Shown piece after piece: positions 22,446 to 37,140 of a stretch of 64,000 bases of DNA (positions are counted from its first letter, which is position 1; every line of letters starts with the position of its first letter). Source of the stretch: Sepiola atlantica. Its lineage: Eukaryota; Mollusca; Cephalopoda; Sepiida; Sepiolidae. Position numbers and translations under genes: made by a program. The notes under the pieces were generated by a model that was not told the origin of the DNA, did not search any database, and was given only the letters and a program-made list of their open reading frames with translations. The DNA lies in assembly GCA_963556195.1 (NCBI GenBank), contig CAUVYP010001207.1, positions 372,001 through 436,000 on the forward strand, written 5' to 3'.

Positions 22446-25400
22446 GGATTCTTAAGGTTTGAAAATAGATGATATCGTTTAAAGTCGGATTCTAAAGTAT
22501 TGTAAATAGATGACTTTTTCAAGTGTCGGATTCTTAAGGTTTGAAAATAGATTATTGCGTTTAAAGTGGGATTCTAAAGCATTGTAAATACATGACTTTG
22601 TTCAAGTTGCGGATTCTTAAGGTTTGAAAATAGATGATATCGTTTAAAGTCGGATTCTAAAGCATTGTAAATAGATGACTTTGTTCAAGTTGCGAGTTCT
22701 TAAGGTTTAAAACTAGATAATATCGTTTAATGTCGGATACAAAACATTGTAAATAGATTACTATGTTCAAGTTACGTATTCTTAAGGTTTGAAAATAGAT
22801 GATATCATTTAAAGTCGGATTATAAAGCATTGTAAATAGATGACTTTGTTCAAGTTGCCGATTCTTAAGTATTGAAAATAGATGATATCTTTTAAAGTCG
22901 GATTCTAAAGCATTGTAAATAGATGACTTTGTTCAAGTAGCGAGTTCTTAAGGTTTAAAACTAGATGATATATTTTTATGTCGGATTCTTAAGCATTGTA
23001 AATAGATGACTTTGTTCAAGTTGCGGATTCTTGAGGTTTAAAATAGATGATATCGGTTAAAGTCGGATTCTAAAGCATTGTAAATAGATGACTTTGTTCA
23101 AGTTGCGGACTCTGATAGTTTGAAAATAGATTATATCGTTTAAAGTCGGATTCTAAAGCATCATAAATAGATGACTTTGTTCAAGTCGCGAATTATTAAG
23201 GTTTGAAAATAGATGATATCGTTTAAAGTCGGATTCTAAAGCATTGTAAATAGATGACTGTGTACAAGTTGCACATTCTTTAGGTTTGAAAATAGATGAT
23301 ATCGTTTAAGATCGGATTCCAAACCATTGTAAATAGATGACTTTGTTAAGTTGCGTATTCTTAAGGTTTGAAAATAGATTATATCGTTTAAAGTCGGATT
23401 CTACAGCATTGTAAATAGATGACTTTGTTCAAGTGTCCGATACTTTAGGTTTGAAAATAGATGATATCGTTAAAAGTCGGATTCTAAAGCATTGTAAATA
23501 GATGACTTTGTTCAAGTTGCGGTTTCTTAAGGTTTGAAAATAGATGATATCGTTTAAAGTCGGATTCTAAAGCATTGTAAATAGATGACTTTGTTCAAGT
23601 GGCGGACTCTTAAGGTTTGAAAATAGATTATATTGTTTAAAGTGCGATTCTAAAGCATTGTAAGTAGATGACTTTATTACAGTTGCGGATTCTTAAGGTT
23701 TGAAAATAGATGATATTGTTTAAAGTCGCATACTAAAGCATTGTAAATAGATGACTTTGTTCAAGTTGCCGATTCTTAAGGTTTGAAAATAGATGATATC
23801 GTTTAAAGTCGGATTCTAAAGCATTGTAAATAGATGACTTTGTTCAAGTTTCCGATTCATAAGGTTTCAAAATAGATGATATCGTTTAAAGTCGGATTCT
23901 AAAGTATTGTAAATAGATGACTTTGTTCAAGTTGCGGATTCTTAAGGTTTGAAAATAGATGATATCCTTTAAAGTCGGATTCTAAAGCATTGTAAATAGA
24001 TGACTTTGTTCAAGTTGCGGATTCTTAAGGTTTGAAAATAGATGATATCGTTTAAAGTCGGATTCTAAAGTATTGTAAATAGATGACTTTTTCAAGTTGC
24101 GGATTCTTAAGGTTTGAAAATAGATGATATCCTTTAAAGTCGGATTCTAAAGCATTGTAAATAGATGACTTTGTTCAAGTTGCGAGTTCTTTAGGTTTGA
24201 AAATAGATGATATCTTTTAAAGTCGGATTCTAAAGCATTGTAAATAGATGACTTTGTTCAAGTTGCCGATTCTTAAGCTTTGAAAATAGATGAAATCGTT
24301 TTAAGTCGGATTCCAAAGCATTGTAAATAGATGACTTTGTTCAAGTTACCGGATCTGAAGGTTTTAAAATAGATGATATCGTTTCAAGTCGGATTCTAAA
24401 GCATTGTAAATAGATGACTTTGTTCAAGTTGCCGATTCATAAGGTTTCAAAATAGATGATATCGTTTAAAGTCGGATTCTAAAGTATTGTAAATAGATGA
24501 CTTTGTTCAAGTTGCGGATTCTTAACGTTTGAAAATAGATGATATCGTTTAAAGTCGGATTCTAAAGCATTGTAAATAGATGACTTTGTTCAAGTTGCGG
24601 ATTCTTAAGGTTTGAAAATAGATGATATCGTTTAAAGTCGGATTCTAAAGTATTGTAAATAGATGACTTTTTCAAGTTGCGGATTCTTAAGGTTTTAAAA
24701 TAGATGATATCGTTTAAAATCGGATTCTAAAGCATTGTAAATAGATGACTTTGTTCAAGTCGCCGATTCTCAAGCTTTGAAAATAGATGATATCGTTTTA
24801 AGTCGGATTCTAAAGCACTGTAAATAGATGACTTTGTTCAAGTTGCCGATTCTTAAGGTTTGAAAATAGATGATATCGTTTAAAGTTCGATTCTAAAGCA
24901 TTGTAAATAGATGACTTTGTTCAAGTTGCCGATACTTAAGGATTGAAAATAGATGATATCGGTTAAAGTCGGATTGTAAAGCATTGTAAATAGATGACTT
25001 TGTTCAGGTTGCGGACTCTGATAGTTTGAAAATAGATTATATCGTTTAAAGTCGGATTCTAAAGCATTGTTAATAGATGACTTTGTTCAAGTTGCGGATT
25101 CTTAAGGTTTGAAAATAGATTATATTGTTTTAAGTCGGATTCTAAAGCATTGTAAATAGATGACTTTGTTCAAGTTGCGGATTCTTAAAGTTTGAAAATA
25201 GATGATATCGTTTAAAGTCGCATTCTAAAGCATTGTAAATAGATGACTTTGTTCAAGTTGCGGATTCTTAACGGTTGAAAATAGATGATATCGTTTAAAG
25301 TCGGATTCTAAAGCATTGTAAATAGATGACTTTGTTCAAGTTGCTGATTCTTAAAGTTTGAAAATAGATGATATCGTTTAAAGTCGGATTCTAAAGTATT

Positions 25401-27300
25401 GTAAATAGATGACTTTGTCTAAGTTGCGGATCCTTAAGGTTGGAAAATAGATGATATCGTTTAAAGTCGGATTCTAAAGTATTGTAAATAGATGACTTTG
25501 TTCAAGTGTCGGATTCTTAAGGTTTGAAAATTGATGATATCGTTTAAAGTTGAATTTTAAAGCATTGTAAATAGATGACTTTGTTCAAGTTGCGGATTCT
25601 TAAGGTTTGAAAATAGATGATATCGTTTAAAGTCGGATTCTAAAGCATTGTAAATAGATGACTTTGTTCAAGTTGCGAGTTCTTAAAGTTTAAAACTAGA
25701 TGATATCGTTTAATGTCGGATACTTAAGCATTGTAAATACCTTACTATGTTCAAGTTCCGTATTCTTAAGGTTTGAAAATAGATGATATCATTTAATGTC
25801 GGATTATAAAGCATTGTAAATAGATGACTTTGTTCAAGTTGCGGATTCTTTAGGTTTGAAAATAGAGGATATCGTTTAAAGTCGGATTCTAAAGCATTGT
25901 AAATAGATGACTTTGTTCAAGTTTCCGATTCTTAAGCTTTGAAAATAGATGATATCGTTTAAAGTCAGATTCCAAAGCATTGTAAATAGATGACTTTGTT
26001 CAAGTTGCCGATTCTTAAGGTTTTAAAATAGATGATATCGTTTCAAGTCGGATTCTAAAGCATTGTAAATTAATTACTTGTTCAAGTCGCCGATTCTCAA
26101 GCTTTGAAAGTAGATGATATCGTTTAAAGTCGGATTCTAAAGCACTGTAAATAGATGACTTTGTTCAAGTTGCGGACTCTGATGGTTTGAAAATAGATTA
26201 TATCGTTTAAAGTCGGATTCTAAAGCATTGTTAATAGATGACTTTGTTCAAGTTGCGGATTCTTAAGGTTTGAAAATAGATGATATTGTTTTAAGTCGGA
26301 TTCTAAAGCATTGTAAATAGAGGACTTTGTTCAAGTTGCGGATTCTTAAGGTTTGAAAATAGATGATATCGTTTAAAGTCGGATTCTAAAGCATTGTAAA
26401 TAAATGACTTTGTTAAGTTGCGGATTCTTAAGGTTTGAAAATAGATGATATCCTTTAAAGTCGGATTCTACAGCATTGTAAATAGATGACTTTGTTCAAG
26501 TGGCCGATACTTTAGGTTTGAAAATAGATGATATCGTTTATAGTCGGATTCTAAAGCATTGTAAATAGATGACCTTGTTCACGTTGCGGATCCTTTATGT
26601 TTGAAAATAAATGACATAGTTTAAAGTCGGATTCTAAAGCATTGTAAATTGATGATTTTGTTCAAGTTGCGGATTCTTAAGGTTTGAAAATAGATGATAT
26701 CGTTTAAAGTCGGATTCTAAAGCATTGTAAATAGATGACTTTGTTCAAGTGGCAGACTCTTAAGGTTTGAAAATAGACGATATTGTTTAAAGTACGATTC
26801 TATACATTGTAAGTAGATGACTTTATTACAGTTGCGGATTCTTAAGGTATTAAAATAGATGATATCGTTTAAAGTCGCATTCTAAAGCATTGTAAATAGA
26901 TGACTTTGTTCAAGTTGCGGATTCTTAAGGTTTGAATATAGATGATATCGTTTAAAGTCGGATTCTAAAGCATTGTAAATAGATAACTTTGTTCAAGTTG
27001 CGGATTCTTAAGGTTTGAAAATAGATGATATCGTTTAAAGTCGGATTCTAACGCATTGTAAATAGATGACTTTGTTCAAGTTGCGGATTCCTTAGGTTTG
27101 AAAATAGATGATATCGTTTAAAGTCGGATTCTAAAGCATTGTAAATAGATGACTTTGTTCAAGTTGCGGATTCTTAAGGTTTGAAAATAGATGATATCGT
27201 TTAAAGTCGGATTCTAAAGCATTGTAAATAGATGACTTTGTTCAAGTTGCGGATTCTTAAGGTTTGAAAATAGATGATATCCTTTAAAGTCGGATTCTAA
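22446..27300. repeat. Satellite, variant order shared with 13.3-20 kb
   Basis: The series GCGAGTTC with AACTAGATAATATCG, TTACGTATTC, GCGGACTCTGATAG, GTGTACAAGTTGC (23260) and GTGGCGGACTCTTAAGG follows nearly the same order as at 13.3-14.4 kb and 17.3-18.4 kb, with monomers gained or lost. From about 25.7 kb new variants appear, such as ATACCTTACTATG near 25737 and GATGACATAG near 26610. No gene or foreign insert was found. Confidence 0.7.
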
Positions 27301-27339
27301 AGCATTGTAAATAGATGACTTTGTTCAAGTTGCGAGTTC

Positions 27340-28000
27340 TTAAGGTTTGAAAATAGAAGATAATGTTTAAAGTACGATTCTAAAGCATTGTAAGTAGATG
27401 ACTTTATTACAGTTGCGGATTCTTAAGGTATTAAAATAGATGACATTGTTTAAAGTCGCATTCTAAAGCATTGTAAATAGATGACTTTGTTCAAGTTGCG
27501 GATTCTTAAGGTTTGAAAATAGATGATATCGTTTAAAGTCGGATTCTAAAGCATTGTAAATAGATGACTTTGTTCAAGTTGCGGATTCTTAAGGTTTGAA
27601 AATAGATGATATCCTTTAAAGTCGGATTCTAATGCATTGTAAATAGATGACTTTGTTCAAGTTGCGGATTCTTATGGTTTGAAAATAGAAGATAATGTTT
27701 AAAGTACGATTCTAAAGCATTGTAAGTAGATGACTTTATTACAGTTGCGGATTCTTAAGGTATTAAAATAGATGACATTGTTTAAAGTCGCATTCTAAAG
27801 CATTGTAAATAGATGACTTTGTTCAAGTTGCGGATTCTTAAGGTTTGAATATAGATGATATTTGTTTAAGTCGGAGTATAAAGCATTGTAAATAGATAAC
27901 TTTGTTCAAGTTGCGGATCCTTAAGGTTGGAAAATAGATGATATCGTTTAAAGTCGGATTCTAAAGTATTGTAAATAGATGACTTTGTTCAAGTGTCGGA
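27340..28000. repeat. Local 332-bp (4-monomer) tandem duplication
   Basis: GAAGATAATGTTTAAAGTACG at 27356 recurs at 27688, followed in both places by the TATTAAAATAGATGACATTG monomer. The 332-base offset is four monomers. The ends are approximate. The same variant pair is found singly near 33.74, 36.8, 40.3, 56.66 and 63.2 kb. Confidence 0.7.
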
Positions 28001-30830
28001 TTCTTAAGGTTTGAAAATTGATGATATCGTTTAAAGTTGAATTCTAAAGCATTGTAAATAGATGACTTTGTTCAAGTTGCGGATTCTTAAGGTTTGAAAA
28101 TACATGATATCGTTTAAAGTCGGATTCTAAAGCATTGTAAATAGATTACTTTGTTACAGTTGCGAGTTTTTAACGTTTAAAACTAGATGATATCGTTTAA
28201 TGTCGGATACTTAAGCATTGTAAATACCTTATTATGTTCAAGTTCCGTATTCTTAAGGCTTGAAAATAGATGATATCATTTAAAGTCGGATTCTAAAGCA
28301 TTGTAAATAGATGACTTTGTTCAAGTTTCCGATTCTTAAGCTTTGAAAATAGATGATATCGTTTAAAGTCAGATTCCAAAGCATTGTAAATAGATGACTT
28401 TGTTCAAGTTGCCGATTCTTAAGGTTTTAAAATAGATGATATCGTTTCAAGTCGGATTCTAAAGCATTGTAAATTAATTACTTGTTGAAGTCGCCGATTC
28501 TCAAGCTTTGAAAGTAGATGATATCGTTTAAAGTCGGATTCTAAAGCACTGTAAATAGATGACTTTGTTCAAGTTGCCGATTCTTAAGGTTTGAAAATAG
28601 ATGATATCGTTTTAAGTTCGATTCTAAAGCATTGTAAATAGATGACTTTGTTCAAGTTGCCGATTGTTAAGGATTGAAAATAGATGATATCGTTTAAAGT
28701 CGGATTCTAAAGCATTGTAAATAGATGACTTTGTTCAAGTTGCCGATTCTTAAGGATTGAAAATAGATCATATCGGTTAAAGTCGGATTCTAAAGCATTG
28801 TAAATTGATGACTTTGTTCAAGTTGCGGACTCTGATAGTTCGAAAATAGATTATATCGTTTAAAGTCGGATTCTAAAGCATTGTAAATAGATGACTTTGT
28901 TCAAGTTGCGGATTCTTAAGATTTGAAAATAGATGACATCGTTTAAAGTCGCGTTCTAAAGCATTGTAAATAGATGACTGTGTACAAGTTGCACCTTCTT
29001 AAGGTTTGAAAATAGATGATATCGTTTAAGATCGGATTCCAAACCATTGTAAATAGATGACTTTGTTAAGTTGCGGATTCTTAAGGTTTGAAATAAGATG
29101 ATATCGTTTAAAGTCGGATTCTAAAGCATTGTAAATAGATGACTTTGTTCAAGTTGCGGATTCTTAAGGTTGGAAAATATATGATATCGTTTAAAGTCGG
29201 ATTCTAAAGTATTGTAAATAGATGACTTTGTTCAAGTGTGGGATTCTTAAGGTTTGAAAATAGATGATATCGTTTAAAGTTGGATTCTAAAGCATTGTAA
29301 ATAGATGACTTTGTTCAAGTTGCGGATTCTTATGGTTTGAAAATAGATGATATCGTTTAAAGTCGGATGCTAAAGCATTGTAAATAGATGACTTTGTTCA
29401 AGTTGCGAGTTCTTAAGGTTTAAAACTAGATGATATCGTTTAATGTCGGATACTAAAGCATTGTAAATAGATTACTATGTTCAAGTTCCGTATTCTTTAG
29501 GTTTGAAAATAGATGATATCATTTAAAGTCGGATTATAAAGCATTGTAAGTAGATGACTTTGTTCAAGTTACGGATTCTTTAGGTTAGAAAATAGATGAT
29601 ATCGTTTAAAGTCGGATTCTAAAGCATTGTAAATAGATGACTTTGTTACAGTTGCCGATTCTTAAGCTTTGAAAATAGATGATATCGTTTAAGGTCGGAT
29701 TCCAAAGCATTGTAAATAGATGACTTTGTTAAAGTTGCCGATTCTTAAGGTTTGAAAATAGATGATATCGTTTCAAGTCGGATTCTAAAGCATTGTAAAT
29801 TAATGACTTGTTCAAGTCGCCGATTCTCAAGCTTTGAAAGTAGATGATATCGTTTAAAGTCGGATTCTAAAGCACTGTAAATAGATGACTTTGTTCAAGT
29901 TGCGGACTCTGATGGTTTGAAAATAGATTATATCGTTTAAAGTCGGATTCTAAAGCATTGTTAATAGATGACTTTGTTCAAGTTGCGGATTCTTAAGGTT
30001 TGAAAATAGATGATATTGTTTTAAGTCGGATTCTAAAGCATTGTAAATAGAGGACTTTGTTCAAGTTGCGGATTCTTAAGGTTTGAAAATAGATGATATC
30101 GTTTAAAGTCGGATTCTAAAGCATTGTAAATAGATGACTGTGTACAAGTTGCGGATTCTTAAAGTTTTAAAATAGATGATATCGTTTAAGATCGGATTCC
30201 AAACCATTGTAAATAGATGACTTTGTTCAAGTTGCGGATTCTTAAGGTTTGAAAATAGATGATATCGTTTAAAGTCGGATTCTACAGCATTGTAAATAGA
30301 TGACTTTGTTCAAGTGGCCGATACTTTAGGTTTGAAAATAGATGATATCGTTTATAGTCGGATTCTAAAGCATTGTAAATAGATGACCTTGTTCACGTTG
30401 CGGATCCTTGATGTTTGAAAATAAATGACATAGTTTAAAGTCGGATTCTAAAGCATTGTAAATTGATGATTTTGTTCAAGTTGCGGATTCTTAAGGTTTG
30501 AAAATAGATGATATCGTTTAAAGTCGGATTCTAAAGCATTGTAAATAGATGACTTTGTTCAAGTGGCAGACTCTTAAGGTTTGAAAATAGACGATATTGT
30601 TTAAAGTACGATTCTATAGCATTGTAAGTAGATGACTTTATTACAGTTTCGGATTCTTAAGGTATTAAAATAGATGACATTGTTTAAAGTCGCATTCTAA
30701 AGCATTGTAAATAGATGACTTTGTTCAAGTTGCGGATTCTCAAGGTTTGAATATAGATGATATCGGTTTAAGTCGGAGTATAAAGCATTGTAAATAGATA
30801 ACTTTGTTCAAGTTGCGGATTCTTAAGGTT

Positions 30831-33800
30831 TGAATATAGATGATATTTGTTTAAGTCGGAGTATAAAGCATTGTAAATAGATAACTTTGTTCAAGTTGCG
30901 GATTCTTAAGGTTTGAAAATAGATGATATCGTTTAAAGTAAGATTCTAACGCATTGTAAATAGATGACTTTGTTCAAGTTGCGGATTCTTTAGGTTTTAA
31001 AATAGATGATATCGTTTAAAGTCGGATTCTAAAGCATTGTAAATAGATGACTTTGTTCAAGTTGCGGATTCTTAAGGTTTGAAAATAGATGATATCGTTT
31101 AAAGTCGGATTCTAAAGCATTGTAAATAAATGACTTTGTTCAAGTTGCGGATTCTTAAGGTTTGAAAATAGATGATATCCTTTAAAGTCGGATTCTAAAG
31201 CATTGTAAATAGATGACTTTGTTCAAGTTGCGAGTTCTTAAGGTTTGAAAATAGATGATATCGTTTAAGGTAGGATTCAAAAGCATTGTAAATAGATGAC
31301 TTCGTTCAAGTTGCGGATTCTTAAGGTTTTAAATCAGATGATATCGTTGCCAGTGTGATTCTAAAGCATTGTAAATAGATGACTTTGTTCAAGTTGCGGA
31401 TTCTTATGGTTTAAAAATCGATGATATCGTTTGAAGTCGGATTCTAAAGCATTGTGAATAGATGAGTTTGTTCAGGTTGCCGATTCTTAAGCTTTGAAAA
31501 AAGATAATATCGTTTAAAGTCGGAGTCCAAAGCATTGTAAATAGATGACTTTGTTCAAGTTGCGGATTCTTAAGGTTTGAAAATAGATGATATCGCTTAA
31601 AGTCGGATTCTTAAGCATTGTAAATAGATGACTTTGTTCAAGTTGCGGATTCTTAAGGGTTGAAAATAGATGATATCGTTTAAAGTCGGATTCTAAAGCA
31701 TTGTAAATAGATGACTTTGTTCAAGTTGCTGATTCTTAAAGTTTGAAAATAGATGATATCGTTTAAAGTCGGATTCTAAAGTATTGTAAATAGATGACTT
31801 TGTTCAAGTTGCGGATCCTTAAGGTTGGAAAATAGATGATATCGTTTAAAGTCGGATTCTAAAGCATTGTAAATAGATGACTTTGTTCAAGTGTCGGATT
31901 CTTAAGGTTTGAAAATTGATGATATCGTTTAAAGTTGAATTCTAAAGCATTGTAAATGGATGACTTTGTTCAAGTTGCGGATTCTTAAGGTTTGAAAATA
32001 GATGATATCGTTTAAAGTCGGATTCTAAAGCATTGTAAATAGATGACTTTGTTCAAGTTGCGAGTTCTTAAGGTTTAAAACTAGATGATATCGTTTAATG
32101 TCGGATACTTAAGCATTGTAAATAGATTACTATGTTCAAGTTTCGTATTCTTAAGGTTTGAAAATAGATGATATCATTTAAAGTCGGATTATAAAGCATT
32201 GTAAATAGATGACTTTGTTCAAGTTGCGGATTCTTTAGGTTTGAAAATAGATGATATCGTTTAAAGTCGGATTCTAAAGCATTGTAAATAGATGACTTTG
32301 TTCAAGTTTCCGATTCTTAAGCTTTGAAAATAGATGATATTGTTTAAAGTCAGATTCCAAAGCATTGTAAATAGATGACTTTGTTCAAGTCGCCGATTCT
32401 CAAGCTTTGAAAGTAGATGAGATCGTTTAAAGTCGGATTCTAAAGCACTGTAAATAGATGACTTTGTTCAAGTTGCGGACTCTGATGGTTTGAAAATAGA
32501 TTATATCGTTTAAAGTCGGATTCTAAAGCATTGTTAATAGATGACTTTGTTCAAGTTGCGGATTCTTAAGGTTTGAAAATAGATGATATTGTTTTAAGTC
32601 GGATTCTAAAGCATTGTAAATAGAGGACTTTGTTCAAGTTGCGGATTCTTAAGGTTTGAAAATAGATGATATCGTTTAAAGTCGGATTCTAAAGCATTGT
32701 AAATAGATGACTGTGTACAAGTTACGGATTCTTAAGGTTTGAAAATAGATGATATCGTTTAAGATCGGATTCCAAACCATTGTAAATAGATGACTTTGTT
32801 AAGTTGCGGATTCTTAAGGTTTGAAAATAGATGATATCGTTTAAAGTCGGATTCTACAGCATTGTAAATAGATGACTTTGTTCAAGTGGCCGATACTTTA
32901 GGTTTGAAAATAGATGATATCGTTTATAGTCGGATTCTAAAGCATTGTAAATAGATGACCTTGTTCACGTTGCGGATCCTTGATGTTTGAAAATAAATGA
33001 CATAGTTTAAAGTCGGATTCTAAAGCATTGTAAATTGATGATTTTGTTCAAGTTGCGGATTCTTAAGGTTTGAAAATAGATGATATCGTTTAAAGTCGGA
33101 TTCTAAAGCATTGTAAATAGATGACTTGGTTCAAGTGGCAGACTCTTAAGGTTTGAAAATAGACGATATTGTTTAAAGTACGATTCTATAGCATTGTAAG
33201 TAGATGACTTTATTACAGTTGCAGATTCTTAAGGTATTAAAATAGATGACATTGTTTAAAGTCGGAGTATAAAGCATTGTAAATAGATAACTTTGTTCAA
33301 GTTGCGGATTCTTAAGGTTTGAAAATAGATGATATCGTTTAAAGTCGGATTCTAACGCATTGTAAATAGATGACTTTGTTCAAGTTGCGGATTCCTTAGG
33401 TTTGAAAATAGATGATATCGTTTAAAGTCGGATTCTAAAGCATTGTAAATAGATGACTTTGTTCAAGTTGCGGATTCTTAAGGTTTGAAAATAGATGATA
33501 TCGTTTAAAGTCGGATTCTAAAGCATTGTAAATAGATGACTTTGTTCAAGTTGCGGATTCTTAAGGTTTGAAAATAGATGATATCGTTTAAAGTCGGATT
33601 CTGAAGCATTGTAAATAGATGACTTTGTTCAAGTTGCGAGTTCTTAAGGTTTGAAAATAGATGATATCGTTTAAAGTCGGATTCTAAAGCATTGTAAATA
33701 GATGACTTTGTTCAAGTTGCGGATTCTTAAGGTTTGAAAATAGAAGATAATGTTTAAAGTACGATTCTAAAGCATTGTAAGTAGATGACTTTATTACAGT

Positions 33801-36290
33801 TGCGGATTCTTAAGGTATTAAAATAGATGACATTGTTTAAAGTCGCATTCTAAAGCATTGTAAATAGATGACTTTGTTCAAGTTGCGGATTCTTAAGGTT
33901 TGAATATAGATGATATTTGTTTAAGTCGGAGTATAAAGCATTGTAAATAGATAACTTTGTTCAAGTTGCGGATTCTTAAGGTTTGAAAATAGATGATATC
34001 GTTTAAAGTCGGATTCTAACGCATTGTAAATAGATGACTTTGTTCAAGTTGCGGATTCTTTAGGTTTGAAAATAGATGATATCGTTTAAAGTCGGATTCT
34101 AAAGCATTGTAAATAGATGACTTTGTTCAAGTTGCGGATTCTTAAGGTTTGAAAATAGATGATATCGTTTAAAGTCGGATTCTAAAGCATTGTAAATAAA
34201 TGACTTTGTTCAAGTTGCGGATTCTTAAGGTTTGAAAATAGATGATATCCTTTAAAGTCGGATTCTAAAGCATTGTAAATAGATGACTTTGTTCAAGTTG
34301 CGAGTTCTTAAGGTTTGAAAATAGATGATATCGTTTAAAGTAGGATTCAAAAGCATTGTAAATAGATGACTTCGTTCAAGTTGCGGATTCTTAAGGTTTT
34401 AAATCAGATGATATCGTTGCCAGTGTGATTCTAAAGCATTGTAAATAGATGACTTTGTTCAAGTTGCGGATTCTTATGGTTTAAAAATCGATGATATCGT
34501 TTGAAGTCGGATTCTAAAGCATTGTGAATAGATGACTTTGTTCAGGTTGCCGATTCTTAAGCTTTGAAAAAAGATGATATCGTTTAAAGTCGGAGTCCAA
34601 AGCATTGTAAATAGATGACTTTGTTCAAGTTGCGGATTCTTAAGGTTTGAAAATAGATGATATCGCTTAAAGTCGGATTCTTAAGCATTGTAAATAGATG
34701 ACTTTGTTCAAGTTGCGGATTCTTAAGGGTTGAAAATAGATGATATCGTTTAAAGTCGGATTCTAAAGCATTGTAAATAGATGACTTTGTTCAAGTTGTT
34801 GATTCTTAAAGTTTGAAAATAGATGATATCGTTTAAAGTCGGATTCTAAAGTATTGTAAATAGATGACTTTGTTCAAGTTGCGGATCCTTAAGGTTGGAA
34901 AATAGATGATATCGTTTAAAGTCGGATTCTAAAGCATTGTAAATAGATGACTTTGTTCAAGTGTCGGATTCTTAAGGTTTGAAAATTGATGATATCGTTT
35001 AAAGTTGAATTCTAAAGCATTGTAAATAGATGACTTTGTTCAAGTTGCGGATTCTTAAGGTTTGAAAATAGATGATATCGTTTAAAGTCGGATTCTAAAG
35101 CATTGTAAATAGATGACTTTGTTCAAGTTGCGAGTTCTTAAGGTTTAAAACTAGATGATATCGTTTAATGTCGGATACTTAAGCATTGTAAATAGATTAC
35201 TATGTTCAAGTTTCGTATTCTTAAGGTTTGAAAATAGATGATATCATTTAAAGTCGGATTATAAAGCATTGTAAATAGATGACTTTGTTCAAGTTGCGGA
35301 TTCTTTAGGTTTGAAAATAGATGATATCGTTTAAAGTCGGATTCTAAAGCATTGTAAATAGATGACTTTGTTCAAGTTTCCGATTCTTAAGCTTTGAAAA
35401 TAGATGATATTGTTTAAAGTCAGATTCCAAAGCATTGTAAATAGATGACTTTGTTCAAGTTGCCGATTCTTAAGGTTTTAAAATAGATGATATCGTTTCA
35501 AGTCGGATTCTAAAGATTTGTAAATTAATGACTTGTTCAAGTCGCCGATTCTCAAGCTTTGAAAGTAGATGATATCGTTTAAAGTCGGATTCTAAAGCAC
35601 TGTAAATAGATGACTTTGTTCAAGTTGCAGATTCTTAAGGTTTGAAAATAGATTATATCGTTTTAAGTTCGATTCTAAAGCATTGTAAATAGATGACTTT
35701 GTTCAAGTTGCCGATTCTTAAGGATTGAAAATAGATGATATCGTTTAAAGTCGGATTCTAAAGCATTGTAAATAGATGACTTTGTTCAAGTTGCCGATTC
35801 TTAAGGATTGAAAATAGATGATATCGGTAAAAGTCGGATTCTAAAGCATTGTAAATAGATGACTTTGTTCAAGTTGCGGACTCTGATGGTTTGAAAATAG
35901 ATTATATCGTTTAAAGTCGGATTCTAAATCATTGTTAATAGATGACTTTGTTCAAGTTGCGGATTCTTAAGGTTTGAAAATAGATGATATTGTTTTTAGT
36001 CGGATTCTAAAGCATTGTAAATAGAGGACTTTGTTCAAGTTGCGGATTCTTAAGGTTTGAAAATAGATGATATCGTTTAAAGTCGGATTCTAAAGCATTG
36101 TAAATAGATGACTGTGTACAAGTTGCGGATTCTTAAGGTTTGAAAATAGATGATATCGTTTAAGATCGGATTCCAAACCATTGTAAATAGATGACTTTGT
36201 TAAGTTGCGGATTCTTAAGGTTTGAAAATAGATGATATCGTTTAAAGTCGGATTCTACAGCATTGTAAATAGATGACTTTGTTCAAGTGG
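30831..36290. repeat. Tandem higher-order duplication, offset 3.07-3.40 kb
   Basis: Variants from about 30.83 to 32.87 kb recur from about 33.90 to 36.29 kb. GATATTTGTTTAAG recurs at 30843 and 33913, the AAATCAGATGATATCG monomer at an offset of 3,070 (31321 and 34391), and GCGGACTCTGATGG at 32475 and 35876. The offset grows to about 3,401 because the second copy carries four more monomers after about 32.38 kb. The rare ATCGTTGCCAGTGTGATTC monomer is shared by both. Confidence 0.75.
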
Positions 36291-37140
36291 CAGACTCTTA
36301 AGGTTTGAAAATAGATGATAATGTTTAAAGTACGATTCTAAAGCATTGTAAGTAGATGACTTTATTACAGTTACGGATTCTTAAGGTATTAAAATAGATG
36401 ACATTGTTTAAAGTCGCATTCTAAAGCATTGTAAATAGATGACTTTGTTCAAGTTGCGGATTCTTAAGGTTTGAATATAGATGATATCGGTTTAAGTCGG
36501 AGTATAAAGCATTGTAAATAGATGACTTTGTTCAAGTTGCGGATTCCTTAGGTTTGAAAATAGATGATATCGTTTAAAGTCGGATTCTAAAGCATTGTAA
36601 ATAGATGACTTTGTTCAAGTTGCGGATTCTTAAGGTTTGAAAATAGATGATATCGTTTAAAGTCGGATTCTAAAGCATTGTAAATATATGACTTTGTTCA
36701 AGTTGCGGATTCTTAAGGTTTGAAAATAGATGATATCGTTTAAAGTCGGATTCTAAAGCATTGTAAATAGATGACTTGTTCAAGTTGCGGATTCTTAAGG
36801 TTTGAAAATAGAAGATAATGTTTAAAGTACGATTCTAAAGCATTGTAAGTAGATGACTTTATTACAGTTGCGGATTCTTAAGGTATTAAAATAGATGATA
36901 TCGTTTAAAGTCGCATTCTAAAGCATTGTAAATAGATGACTTTGTTCAAGTTGCGGATTCTTAAGGATTGAAAATAGATGATATCGTTTAAAGTCGGATT
37001 CTAAAGCATTGTAAATAGATGACTTTGTTCAAGTTGCCGATTCTTAAGGATTGAAAATAGATGATATCGGTTAAAGTCGGATTCTAAAGCATTGTAAATA
37101 GATGACTTTGTTCAAGTTGCGGACTCTGATGGTTTGAAAA
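35580..37140. repeat. 1.56-kb satellite block, copy 1 (offset 3,482)
   Basis: Markers in this segment recur 3,482 bases downstream at about 39062-40622: GATTATATCGTTTTAAGTTCG, GTGGCAGACTCTTAAGG with GATGATAATG, and GAAGATAATG. Inside the segment a shorter repeat at an offset of 1,243 bases (15 monomers) pairs GCGGACTCTGATGG at about 35877 with the copy at about 37120. The block thus overlaps two different duplication events. Confidence 0.75.
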
